Source: Macquaria australasica (Eukaryota > Chordata > Actinopteri > Centrarchiformes > Percichthyidae). Taken from it: a stretch of 64,000 bases of DNA. The position numbers and the translations under genes were made by a program. This document shows positions 24,601 through 37,200 of this stretch, one piece after another; position 1 is the stretch's first letter, and the number at the start of each line of letters is the position of its first letter. The notes below the pieces were generated by a model. That model searched no databases. It worked only from the letters and a program-made list of their open reading frames with translations, and was not told the origin of the DNA. Location of the stretch: the NCBI GenBank assembly GCA_005408345.1, contig SEMN01000272.1, forward strand, positions 62,001 through 126,000, given 5' to 3'.

Positions 24601-25629
24601 ACTGTGTGGCAGACTACAACAAGTGAGACTTACTATGTGTTTAAATGCTTTGTTTCGAAGGGGATGACTTGTAGGCTTAATATTTCGGTCTGTATTTTAT
24701 CCCGGTTGTCAATATTGACGTGCAACAGAGATGTTATGGGATTTAGTTTTTGCATGTGTAACATTTGAAGAATGTCCGTTAGACATCCCACTTCCTTCAG
24801 AGACATTACTCAGCTGTGTGAGTGCTCCCAGTTTCTACAGTAAATAAACTTTCTTCTGTCGTCCTGCAGGACTTTTGCCCCGAAGTGCGCTGCCTGTTCA
24901 CAATCAATCTTACCTACTGAGGTGAGTACAAGTGCGTCTGTGTGTGTATTCTCCAGTGCACGTGCTGGCTGGAGGCGTTTTCTTATTTATGTCTCTTGTG
25001 CTTAGCCTGGAACATTAAGTGTTGTTTTCAGTTACAGTTTTGGACACAGTTTAACTAAGCAAACCAGTGTAATATTTAAATTTTAAAAAAGCAGTTTCAG
25101 GCATTCACAGAAGGGTATTTCAAAATCAGTTAATCTTGCATATATTTCTGGTGATTAACACCTTTTTATTTTTTTTTTAAACTGCAACTGAAAGTGTACC
25201 AAACGGCATCGAAACAAACATTCGCCCGGACTCTGTGCTAACCTTTCTGACGTCTCCTTTTTCCTCTCAGGGCAGTGAAGAGATCCTCAGGGTCGTGTCT
25301 ATGAACAAGGACTATCACTTTGAGTGCTACCACTGTGAGGTGAGCGATCATCAGCTACTAACCATTGTTGTCTAACGTGTTTATTTCGTCCTTCTATTAT
25401 CTAAAATATCTGTTCTTATTCTTATCGTTCTGATCTGACTTTTGTTATGAAATGCCGTGATGGCTGACCTCACTTCCTGTGCGTTCCTCCCCCCCAGGAG
25501 TGTGGTAAGCAGCTCTCCGATAAGCCTGGCTCGCAGTGCTTTCCTCTGGACTCTCATCTCCTCTGCCACACCTGTCACATGAGCAGAGTGTGCGCTACAC
25601 ACAGCATTCCCCCCCACAGCACACACTGA
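18687..25629 (+). CDS. ajuba: ajuba, LIM-domain scaffold of the Zyxin/Ajuba family
   Basis: Adaptor that shuttles between cell junctions and nucleus and restrains LATS kinases in Hippo signalling. Eight coding exons (18687-20250, 22788-22889, 23024-23091, 23208-23270, 24492-24622, 24870-24921, 25271-25339, 25498-25629), all GT-AG and in phase, encode 726 residues (human 538). Exon 1 holds the disordered Pro/Gly/Ser-rich preLIM region with human-like blocks: SKLLEKLKL at the start, SPRSSFAS, SNRTSGIS.GYD, SRHSYPPAVGSPGA and RYQEELT. Three LIM domains follow from about residue 522: CVKCGKGVYG...YCKEDY, CSVCGHLILEQ...YCVADY and CAACSQSILP...CHTCHM, each with the eight zinc ligands. These preLIM blocks separate it from limd1 and wtip. 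The last residues (SRVCATHS...) differ from the mammalian ending. Long Gly and Ser runs make exon 1 longer than in mammals. The start ATG opens the conserved LEKLKL block. Confidence 0.96.
21088..21110. repeat. GT microsatellite in ajuba intron 1
   Basis: Uninterrupted (GT)n of about 23 bp. A related (AC) stretch lies at 21299-21313. Confidence 0.95.
23278..23302. repeat. GT microsatellite in ajuba intron 4
   Basis: (TG)n immediately after the exon 4 donor (GTGAGGGG), about 25 bp long. An (AC)n tract near 24352-24368 lies in the same intron. Confidence 0.95.
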
Positions 25630-25948
25630 TCAGCGCCTATGCAGCTGTGGGTGTTTGAAAAAGCTGGTCTTAACATGCCGTCATTCTCTAGTGCTTTTTT
25701 TTTGCTCAGTCATGCGTCTTTGTCTTCAAGATGAAACTGCTGATATTCCAACATTTCCACTGATTCGCTTTGTTTGACTTGGATCAGTCCCCTTTTGTCA
25801 CATGTACTGCCTGCTGTACTTCTTGTACTATTACTGTACCATAGTTATAAGGGAATGGGAAAGAAACTACTGCTTTTTTTTTTTTTTTTTTACCCCAATA
25901 TGGCTACTGTTTGCTGTAGAAGAACAAGGGATTTTTGCTAAACTTTTT

Positions 25949-25956
25949 TGTACATA
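25949..25956 (+). promoter_or_regulatory. Pumilio-type motif in ajuba 3'UTR
   Basis: TGTACATA matches the Pumilio recognition element TGTANATA on the transcribed strand in the AU-rich 3'UTR, about 110 nt before the poly(A) signal. Function is inferred. Confidence 0.4.
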
Positions 25957-26065
25957 TATTATTGCTAGCAAACATTTTGCACTTAAATTTGACTTTACTG
26001 TAAGATTTGTTACGTGAATCTGTACAATTTGGGGGAAAAACATTACTGTAATTTCTGTATGTTGT

Positions 26066-26071
26066 AATAAA
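26066..26071 (+). promoter_or_regulatory. ajuba poly(A) signal
   Basis: AATAAA in TGTTGTAATAAATATTTTC, 437 nt past the ajuba stop, followed by a GT-rich stretch. Confidence 0.7.
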
Positions 26072-26319
26072 TATTTTCATTTGTGTTCAGATAATGATCT
26101 GCTTACAAGTATTAGGTCATATTTAAACAACTTTAGTATAACAAACTTTAAAGTCTTTTCTCTGCACTTAACTTTCATGTTTCAAATACTTTCCCAATAT
26201 ATTCATTAAACAAATGAAGATCAGAAACACTCATAAGCTCAGTGGCTCGCAGCCAAGTCATCATGCTTCTTTGTGAGAAATGACTAAGCAAAAACATCCA
26301 AGCTGATAACCAATTTAAA

Positions 26320-27497
26320 TTTATTCATTTTTTAAATTCAGTACATTCAGCACTTGCAGGAAAAGAAAAAAGCAACGTTTCAAATTAAAAACAAATTTAA
26401 AGATATTAAAACTGTAATCATTACTCTATTAGAAGGTGAACTTTCTTTTAAATATATATGATTGAAGGGTCAGAGGAGGGATTTCCAAATGGGGACTCCA
26501 GTGCAGGGAAGGTCAGCTTCCCCTAATTATTACAGAATAAACCTCCACTTGACAAGAATTCTATCTCCTCCTCTTGTCGTCTCCAAAAACATCCACTAAA
26601 GATGAACTCGGGCATGTCTCCTGCATCACCACAACACATAATATCTCTTCCTATCGCACACTTTTCTAGGTTACAGTGTTGAGACTTCGTTGTATTGTTG
26701 TGGGAGAGGGAGATGAAGGTTATTACTCACACAAACATCACCTGCTGTAGCTCACAACCCTCCAAGGTTGAAAATAAAGAAAAAGATCATAATTCATAAA
26801 ACTTCAAAACAAAAACAATTTTCCTCACTTTGACAAAGAAAAGTTTAAGTTTAAAAAAACAAAAATCTCAGCGCTGAAGAGCAGAACACTAAAACTGATC
26901 CTAGAAAATATCTGAAGGTCAGGGATCTATTTTGGACTGGTTTTATTACAGGGCTCTGAGGAGGAAGGAACTGTGCACCCGCAGAACTAAAATAAAGAGG
27001 CGGGCTCCCAAACCTCAGTGGGACAAAATGCTGAGGCGAGCCAAAAAACCACCACCCTCTCCTCCTTTTCTTCAACAGAGGAGAATTAAACAGCACTACA
27101 CAGAGACGAGGAGGAACGCTGCTCTCTACAGACGGAAACCACTGACTTTTGCTTCTGGAAGACAGAGATGAACCGTCATTTTACTATTTTCTAAACATGA
27201 TCAACATTTTCTGTGTAAATTGACATGGACGAGGTGTGTGTGGGGTGTGTGTGTGTGGGGGGGGAGGTGTGTGTGTGGGGGTGGGGAATGGCAGAAGCGT
27301 GTGGAAGACAACGCTGGCGTCAAACTGGACGAATTAAAGCACGGTGGGGCAGGTAGCGAGGAGCAGACACAAGTCCTGAACTTGAGGCACGAGAAATGTA
27401 TCTCCAAGTGGAAACACTCCCTCCCAAGACTTCCTGTCTGCCATGTCCTCCGCTAAGCTGCCCTCTCTCCTCAGCTTTCCCTGCAGCCACTTGGCCC
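26320..27497 (-). other. acin1 3'UTR with poly(A) signal
   Basis: Non-coding DNA between the acin1 stop and an AATAAA on the minus strand at 26320-26325. Ajuba's signal at 26066 leaves about 250 bp between the two convergent transcripts. A GT/G-rich low-complexity tract (27233-27290) lies inside; on the transcribed strand it is C/A-rich. Confidence 0.6.
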
Positions 27498-30400
27498 TCA
27501 GCGGCGTCTGTCCCTAGGGTTGCTACGGCTACGGGAGCGGCGTCCACTGCCAGCGCCTGCCGAGGGTCGTCTGGGTCGGTTGCTGCTGTCCCTCCTCTTG
27601 TCCCCCTCTCTGTCTCGGCCACGGTCCCTCTCTCTGTCTCCGTCGGCTCCTCGCCCGGCTGCTCCGCCGCTTGCCGCCACGCTGCCGTCCTTCTCCCGAC
27701 CCTTCAGCCTCTCTTTCTTCTCCTCCTCGCGCTTCTTGTGCTCCTCCTCTTGCTGCTCCTTGCGCCTCCGCTCGCGCTCCTTTTGCCGCTCTGTGCGGTC
27801 CAAAAGCCTCTGCGTCGCCTGGTGGACACAAAGCACAGTTTAGTGAGATGAAATGAAGTCTCAACCACTTGTAACAGACAGACAGTCACTGACAGACAAA
27901 TGTACAAGTGTAAGACCAACCTGCTCCTCAGTGAGGGGAAGCCAGTATATACATGGAGCTGCTTTGGTCTTGAGGAACAAGTCGTCCAGCAGTTTGGCAG
28001 GAGGCTCGTCTCCTTTCTCTGTTAATTAGAAAACAGAAATGAATGAATTTCTCCAAACAGTGGAACACAACTCAACCTGTGTTTAGATATACAAAATAAT
28101 CGCTTCATGACAAAAACATTTAACTTTGAACTTAATAAATTATCACTACAAACAGTGCTAGGAATATGAGGTTGCATGCCGGCAGTATTTGTCAACTGGG
28201 TGTACTGGATACGTCAGTCTGTTTCTTTTTAATCACTGCAGCCTGTTTTCAGTGTCTCTGTGCTTCTATCCAATCACAGTGAGGTGCGTTACCCTTCTTA
28301 TCAGTCTTCCTCTCCTTGCTCTTGGCCCTCTCCCTCCTCCTCCTCTCTCTGTCTCTGGAGCGAGATCGTTGTCCGTCCTCTCCCGGTCTTGCAAATTCCC
28401 GCACCTTATCCCGGTCCCATTCCCGCTCGCCGCGGGCTCGTTCTCGGCGCTCCATCTCTCTCTCCCGCTCCGCCCACAGATCCCGCACTCCGCCCATGCC
28501 TCGGTCCCGTTCCCTGTCCCGTTCGCGCTCCCTGTCCCGTTCGCGGTCTCTGTCCCTGTCCCGCTCAGGCATGAGAGGGGGGAGCCGGTTCTGAGGAGCA
28601 CCCGGCTGGGTAACATGGTCCTCCTTTTCTGGCTTCAAGACACCTTTGTGAAAGTCAAGCTGCAGGAAAAAATAAGAGACAAATACCAGGATGTTAAATA
28701 TCGAGTGAGTTGAGAACATTAACTGGACACATTTAAAAAACAGATTGATAAACCATCTGTGATGCCAGAGGTCACATCAGAAAAGTAAAGCTGCACTTTT
28801 AAATTCAAGTGATTAAACCTGACCGTTTTTGGGTAGGAATTGGATCAAATCTACTTCAAGTATGATGCAAAAATAATTTACTGTTCTGAAATAACTGGCA
28901 CTACTTTCCCAGTTTATCAGTTCGCAAACATGGTGGATGATGCGATACTGCCTGCAGCTTTAAAAAAAACTCGCTGACACCACTTAGGACTAAGTATGTG
29001 GTTGCTCATCTGAAATGGTTCCAAAAATAAACCTATTAATATTTTATTCCTAGTGCCTTTTACTGTGGATAGCACTAGTTGCCTATTATTTGATATAGTG
29101 TGTGCTTGTATGTATGCATGCATGCATGTTGTTTTTTGTTGTTGTTTATTTTAACTAAACCTGAAGTTGACAACCCCTGAAAAACATGGTGCAGCTCCAA
29201 AACTTTTGCAATAGAAGACAGCATGCACACTTTCTCGCCTGCATTTAAAACTATGCAACTTTTAGCTTCAGTATTTTTTCCCATCACAATCCAAGTGTGT
29301 AACTGTATCATTACCTCAAATAATGCAGTAAAATTATTGTTACTCCAATAACTTGATACCAATTACGGTGATTCCACTCTTGATTTTCCTCAGTATAGCA
29401 ACAGTGACAAATAGAAAAAACAATTGATTTCACACTATAAAATAAGAAAATTCACATCAAGGCTGGAAAATTCCTCACACCATCTGCTGTAATGCAATTC
29501 ATGTTCCGTTAAGTGCATCATTACCTCATCCTGCTCACAGAAGTTGATGCTGAGGACCTTGGGATTGCTCGGAGGCCATTTGACCCCGTGGAGGGCAGCT
29601 CTGGTGGCGACCGCCTCCTCTGTCGTAGCGTACTACGAGGGCAGGAGAAAAAGGAAATAGGTTCTCATGCTGAAAATTTAATCACATCTCAACCAACACA
29701 CACTGCGAAGATAACACTGCTGCAGGAACAGATGGATGAGAACACAGAGGTGATAGTTTGTGGGGTAGAGTGACAATAATCACACAAATGCTTCTATTCA
29801 TTCCTGAGCTCAAATATGTCTAAACAAACATTATTTACGGTGGGTTTTTATATCAGTTTTCAGGTTTAGTGAAAAAGTCCACCTCTCACAATACTCCTAC
29901 CCTCAGGTCCTGTGTGGTGGAAGCTGTTCTATAACACAACACCAAACCTTCGTTGTTAAAAATAGTTCAGCCTTTGGTAAAGGACAATATGCTTCAAATG
30001 GGCCAGTTTGGGCTGCTGCACTGACAAATTCCACAAGTAGCCTGTTAACACTTCCAGCTGAACAACACACTCGGTGGACACGAGGCTTCGCACTCATTTG
30101 AACACAATATTAAAATGTTGATTTGTTGGTACTCACTGTGACAAAGCAGTGAGACTTGATCTTGTCGATCCAGAAGCCCTCTTCCACCATGGTGCCCGTC
30201 CTGTTCAGCAGCTCTTTGAGTTGGCCCAGGGTGAAGGGTCGTACCTACGGGACACACAAGGAGCACGGTTCAATCAAGGTCAACTGTCATTTTCAGTCCG
30301 AGAGAATCAGCTAATGTAATGCACGTGGAAACACAAGCGAAAAGATCATTAGAAGAGCAGAGGCGATCTTTTCATGCATCAAGATAACAGGCAGGACTAT

Positions 30401-31537
30401 TGGTGTAGCTCTAGTCGGTCTGTCCAACATGTTGCTTTAGAGAGAAATATCTTGGCAACTAGTGAATGGATTGCCATGAAAGTTTGTATGTATATTCATC
30501 ATATTCCCCAGAGGATGAATCCTGACTGCCGGTTTCAGCCGTACTTGGAGATTAATGCTACAGTATATCAAACAGACACGTGTCCTAAGATGGTCCCAGT
30601 TTAGAGGATAAGCCCTTTTAGTTCAGGTAACAACATGATCTTCCCTCTGGCGCCTCCCTCAGGCCATGTTTTCGCCCTACTAGTGGTAAGGATCAAAGAA
30701 TAGCAAAGTTGTTTCTACATTTTAAATCCATTGGTTTTCTTTTCTGGTAAACAAAATGGTGATGAGCATTACAGTCACAGAGCAGAGCTGTAAACTTTAA
30801 ATCTTGTTTGTTAGGATTTACTGTAGTCTGAGAGCTCCTGTTTTTCTGAGATTAGTGAGGCTGGGTGGCATTAGAAATCTGGTAGTCTTTGATCCATGTG
30901 TAACTTTAAGTCTTGCTTCTATGACGCAAGTAAAAAGAAATCTGCAAATGCTAGTCATTAAATGTGTAATGTCTAGGCTTGTCATAGTCTGTTTAGTCAT
31001 GCAGTGTGCCCCCAACTTAAGGTGATGCTTGACTACAGCCATAATACCTGGGTAAGTGCTCCTGACTCTAATTATAGGAATGATGGTGATGTGGTTACCA
31101 CTGGCATCACCACAATATGCCTCATTCATGAAAAACATGTAGGGTACATTTGGAAATGCTGGATTTTTCTATACAATCATTTTCCCCACATAATTTTAGT
31201 CCGCGTGGAAAGTTTAGGGCTCCAACTCGACCAAAAAACAAGAAATGATTGAGATCTTTTTGAGAGCTTTTTACGTTTTGATTTGCCTGAATGGTTTGAA
31301 CACAAGTTCCACAGACTTGGAAGAAAAACATCACTTTGTCACTGTACTTTTTATATGCCTTGTAATGTAATGCAGTGAGTTACAAACCCACCAGGTTGGT
31401 CACATGGATGATATTTGAGACTTTGCCATGAGGCGGCGAGGGCTGCCTGGTTGTGCGGACGGGGTCATCGATGGTGACGGACACGCCAGACTTCTGTTGA
31501 CTTATGGAGCGACGCACCAGACTGTCGCTGGGGGTAA
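27498..31537 (-). other. acin1: acin1 RRM, RSB motif and RS/RE-rich C-terminus (part of acin1)
   Basis: Exons 31392-31537, 30137-30244 and 29525-29632 encode the RRM (SNIIHVTNLVRPFTLGQLKE, GFWIDKIKSHCFVTYATTEE, ALHGVKWP). Exon 28293-28659 is an RD/RE/RER dipeptide-rich linker ending AKSKERKTDKK. Exon 27921-28018 encodes the RSB motif (AKLLDDLFLKTKAAPCIYWL), the segment that binds RNPS1 and SAP18, nearly identical to human. The last exon is charged (ERRRKEQQEEE, RDRERDRGRDRE) and ends in an SR tail GRRSRSRSNPRDRRR. Confidence 0.93.
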
Positions 31538-34177
31538 CTGAGGGGAAAGATGATGAAGAGGTGAGAAGAGTGAGGGGGATGGGTAAAAAACCAGGAATGT
31601 CTAATCAAGGACAGAGAGAAAAATAAAGTACTGCCAGAGGGATGATGGAAAAGAGAACGTAGCAAACAGATTTGTACCCAACAATCTACAGCAATTAAAA
31701 ACCCACAGACGTTCCAGTGAGGCAGTTTACCTTTCTTTGCTGTGTCAGTACCTTTCTTTGCCTCTCCGTCGAGCTTGACAAATGACTGCGTTTGCGAGGC
31801 TTCCTCAGAAACACTGTTCTTCCTTTTGTCTCTGGAAGTCCTGCGTTGTTTGTCTTTCTCCGTTTTCTCCACCTCGTCCTCTTCGTTTGTCTGTCCATTT
31901 TCCTGGCTGTCACCTGGGACGACTGAGTTCAGGCGCGAAAAACCCGTGACTTGACAATTACAAACCACAGATGGAAGACTTTGGGAAAAGCAGTATTTCT
32001 TGGATGTGGCATGTTAGATGCGCAAATCTCAAAGAAACCTCCAGTTTAGTTGGTATTTAGAATTACAAAGTTTTCATTTGACAGCAATGATACAGTATGC
32101 CTCTTCTGACCTGTGTGACGGTGCGCCGGATCTTGAGGCCTTTGTCCTGGTCACCCTGGCTGGTGTCCAAGCTCTCCTCGTCCCCAGACAGTTGCAGCTC
32201 CTCTGGGTGCAGCTCCATCACTGCCTCCTGGTTCACTTTGATGTCAGGGATCAAAGACTGAAATACAGAGACACAGGCAGGAGATGATGGATGAAAAGAA
32301 AGGATGAGGACAGGAGAGGGAGATAAATATTAGCATATTTCGACTACATCGGTTAGCTGATACACAGCAAGAAAAGATGGATACTGGTTTTGGTTTCCAT
32401 CTATCAATATTGGCCTACAGCCCAAAATATCAGCTCCAATCAAAAAATACTATCACAGCTAAAATAAGTGAATTTATTTTCCACATTTTCCCACGCCTGC
32501 ATGGATGCCTGGTCCTGGTCCCTGTGCTGTGTCAGTACCTTTAGCGAGTCAGTGGTGATGCTGATGGACGGTTTCTTAGCAGTCACTGATGTGCTGGAGC
32601 CCCACCGCCTCTTCCTCCCTGCTGCAGTTCCTGTCTCGGCCTCTCCTGCTCCTCCATCTGTGGTGGCTGGAGACGTCTTACTGCCTGCACACGAGTAAAA
32701 AAAAAAAAAAAAAAATAAGTAGTTCATCATTGAGGAGATAGAAAACACACTCCCAGATGGATGATTTGCTCTCAGAATCTCAGTGACAAGTTACTGCAAG
32801 CTCATAGCCTAAAAGCAGAAATAAATTGCTTAAATGCTTTAACCCAAATAGTTTTACAGTGACTAATTTAAGTTTACAGAGTTTATAAATGGAATCACGA
32901 TTAAATAATTTCAGTAACTATTTTCCTATTAAACACGTTGTTACAAGTTTGTTATGGTTTTCGTTGGTAGCTATTCTAAGCTATTCTGTGCACATTACTT
33001 CATGTGAAATGTTTTCTGCCACACAGAGCTTACAGGAAGTACAGTATTCACTGAAAAATAATAATAATATGGTGTGCACTTGTATAAAGGCAATGTGATT
33101 GAGGCCAAAAGCATAAATAGGGTCCTCGCTGCAGCACACTGAAAGCTACCAAAGCATTTTCTTGTTAAAAGGATAACACTGGTGTGATTTTTTTTCTATC
33201 AATATTACAGTCCACAAAGAGTGTGAATTCATTTCTTTCATCTGCTGCAGTAGTCCGTTTTATGGATGTTTTACTCTCATTAATCATATAAAAATCCATT
33301 AAAGCTGGCAGAGATAAACAATTCCCATGAAGCAGGTAATTTATTACTGTAAACACCACGTGTATTGCAGTTTTCAAGACTTCATTGCACAAAATTTACT
33401 TTTGCCGTCTTGGCTCATGCAAATACACCACTGACAAAAGTGTGTAAAATCTCCCTAAAATAAACTATTCACTTTGGATGCTGCCAGGATCACAGCTAAA
33501 CTTGGGATTTGTCTTCCAGATTTTTAATCCCATTACAAGTGGATATTTTACAACTAAATAAATTATTCCACAAAAAATAAAGAATAAACCAACTTTCACT
33601 TAACTCCTACATATTCAGCATGACAGTGATACGACTCTCACATTCACAATGGCTGCACACAGTCACTTTTATTCTTTGACACTTTTCTGCTTGTTTTAAG
33701 TAAAAAAAACAATCTGCAGCTGAAGAACTGTATTCTGCACAAGGGTTTTAAATGCTAAGAGTAGGGTGTTTTTCCTTTTCATTCTGGTCCCACTCTTGTT
33801 TCTCTTAAGTCCTCATGTGGGATGAAAGATGTGACTGATATACTCACTGGTCAAGGATATCTTGCGAGCAGCAAAAGCCTTAGGAGTGGTGCTCTGGAAA
33901 GAGAGAGAGACAGAAAGAACATACAGAAACCCCAGGGGTGCGGGGCTAGATGAGAACCACGAGTCCAGACCCAAACAGGCAACAACAGACAGGAGGTGAA
34001 ACAGGAAAAGTAGTGGAGGAGGGGTGGGGGCGGGGGGGTTAAAGTAACAGAGGCCTGGAGGCTCCAATTGTACCACATTATAGAGAGGGTTCTTGGTCGA
34101 TCCAGAGAGACTCCAGACACATTTCCGCCTTCCACCTCTGCTCAAAGACACTGAGATGAATCATTATGCTACTCCCC

Positions 34178-34214
<37 letters not shown>

Positions 34215-37200
34215 AGACTAAGGTCAAAGCAAGTACATGATGTGCATTAGGACATGAGTATGCCTGTGTGAAACTCAAACTGGGTCAAATCTTAGAGTGG
34301 GTATGTTATTACAAGATAATGTGTCCACCAGAGGACTGAGAATAGAGGGGAAATGGAGACTAGCAGAGTGTCTGTCAGTGTGTCTAAGTGGATCCCATTT
34401 GGACTGGATTTATTTTCTCTAGAGGAGGTGAGGTGATTTCAATATTACCTGCTCTGCTTAGTGATTTTAAACCTGCCCGGAGTGCATATGTCTGATTTTT
34501 TTTTTTTTACCTCCCAACCCAGTGATAATTACAGCCCTAATTACTTTCTTTTTTTTTTTTTTTTTTTATTATAAATAGTATAGCTATAGTATATCATTGT
34601 CTGTTACCGAACCAGCTCCTGTAATTTGCTAGAAACTACAATCCAGAACTGTTATTACACAAGAAGAGGGGAACTATCTTATTAGCCACATCCCCCTGCA
34701 ACATTAATCCTGTTAGAATAGGGCTTTCGATATACAAATTGCGTGATAGTAGTATATCGGTCCTGAGCAGCTCTGGCATTATTTCTGTGTGGTGTTAACA
34801 CCGCCAAGGTGCTCATTTAACATCAGAAATATGGCATGTAGTAGAATCAAGTATTGCAGTTGACTAACATGTTGTTTGTGCTGATGAGTTGTGTGGAGCA
34901 GAGGTGGAGAACCGAGTGCTGAAGACTCAAAGATCTGTCAGCTGGACTATCGGTACTGCAGTTTAAATTCACCCTGAACGAGTTACCATATTTAACAACA
35001 CACAACTGTAGACCAACAGTATGTCAAAGTGTATGATGAACACTGTCATTTTGGTATCAAAATATCAAATTAAAACTGCAGTACATGAGACAGTTCAAAA
35101 AAATTGCACTAAATTACGAAGAGGAAAATAATTAATTCCTCTTATTTACAAAAAAAGAATCTTTTTTTTTTTTTTACACTTAATCCTTTAAGATTTTATA
35201 CATTTTAAATAGAGGAATAATCACAAGTCATTTCCTGGTACCATTTGACACCTGATTCCTTACTGGCTCGACTATGGCCCAACCGCACGACAGTGTGTAC
35301 TGTATCTAGGCAACAAGGATCCAATCAGAGAAGGCAGAGGAGTGAGGGCGGGGCTCGATTTGAGTGTGCAGATTAGCCACCAGGCAGGAACTGATCACTG
35401 GATTGGACTTTTTTCTTGACTGGGGCTGGGGAGGACTTTTCTTGATTGACTGCTGATCACAGAATCACGTTTCAGTCTTTTGGGGAGCCAGGAGTTTCAA
35501 ATTGCCTTGTGATGGATTGTGACGGGGGTGGGCTTGATGTATACTTTGTTAGAGTCCATGAGCTTACAAGTTAAAAAATCCACTTTGTGATGCTTGAATT
35601 TATAGTCTTTAATTGTCATTGTTGTCCAATATACAGTCCTGAAAGCCTTTGTGACAGTTGGGGGGGTATCTGTCAAAATCTGTTGTGAGTTTGTTGTCAC
35701 AGATTTGAGCTCCTGTTTTTAGCAGTTCATGAGGTTTCCATAGCCAGAAGGTTCGCTGAACAGTTCTTGAGTTTGTTTTGCAAATTGACAGCACAGGTGG
35801 ACTGTCTCTTCAGTGGGATAAAGGGGGACAAAAGTAATCCAGAAGAATTTGTCTTTGTTAAATTATAATCCAGAGAAGCAGTCAAGACGAGAGGGTCAAA
35901 GGAGATCACGCCTCTGCATTCACATGAAATCATACAGATGCAAGGGCCAAGTCGTGGGTGTAGCGATGAGATGGACGTAGAAATAATTTAACAGCAGCAA
36001 CAACTGCAGTTGTCCATCTGCCAGGTCCAGAGCTGAGGCAGGATATCATGACTTCCTGGCGAAACATCCACCGAGTCACACCCGAGTAAAATGACAGTGT
36101 GGCTGTAGAGGAAGGGAGGCGATGATTTGATGAGTATATCCAGCTCTGTGTGGATGATCCATGTCACTGTGAACCCACAAAAATTCATGGTGCATAATAT
36201 GCGTTAGATTACTTGTCCTTGGCATTGTGTCCTTTGAAAGTCTGATACAGTGGAACTGGTGCAGAGTTCAGGGGAACAGTTCTCTTATGAATGGCAACTC
36301 CGAGCATGGTGACAGAATTTATATGCACAGTCAAATAGTGCACAGCTGAGTAATGAAAGTCACTTTTAAAAGGCCGGCTTGTCAAGGCAGAGAACGACTG
36401 TTAGCCTTACAAGGTCAACCAATAAGAAGTGAGAGTAAATGTCCATATTGTCATGCAGGTCGTATCCACGTTTTCCATAAAAAAAAAGTCCCATAATCAT
36501 CACTTTCAAGGAGATTATTTCAGTTGCTCAGTTGGAGTGTGTTTTAAAGCTTAAAACCCCAAATAGTGATCGTTTAAACGCTCAAGCCTTGATCACTATA
36601 TGGGTTATTGTAGGAGTTCTCAGTCCAAAGTCATTACTACACCCCACAAGCAGGGGGCAGTGTGGGGTTGGAGGTAGAGGTAAAAACAAAACTGGAGAGC
36701 CGAAGAGTTTTGTCTTTTCTCTGCGCTGCATCTGGCTTTTTGGAGGACGGCGGCATGGATGTTGAAGGGCAACGCTTGGAGACTGCGCTTATCCTCAAAA
36801 TGGCAGATGGGAAAGGCGGGGAGAGGGGGAGGCGATACAGAGCGTTAGACACCATCCCCTTCCCTTCCGCCATCATTCATCACCACCGCACAGTGCAGTA
36901 CAGTCCAGTTCGGTTCAGATCAGCGAGCAGGCTTCCAACCCCTGAGGCTGGGTTACCATGACAACTGTGTGCTGCTGCAGTTACCATGGCTGCCACTGCT
37001 GTCGGTGGTGGTCTGATGCGAGCTCCAGTTCCTGCTGGCTCAGCACATCACTGGAGGGCTACAGGGGACACCTTGCAGGCTGAGGCTTTACTCAGTGCCA
37101 TGAGGTTGCAGACTCTGGGCCTAATTCAGGTACCAGCGACGCACTTGGGCATAGCGGGACAGGAGTTGTAGGAGGAGGAGGAGTGGAGGAGGTGTTGGTG

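Noticed and set aside
27396..27864. Plus-strand frames opposite the last acin1 exon
   Set aside because: They are complements of the RE/RS-rich acin1 C-terminus, with no independent support.
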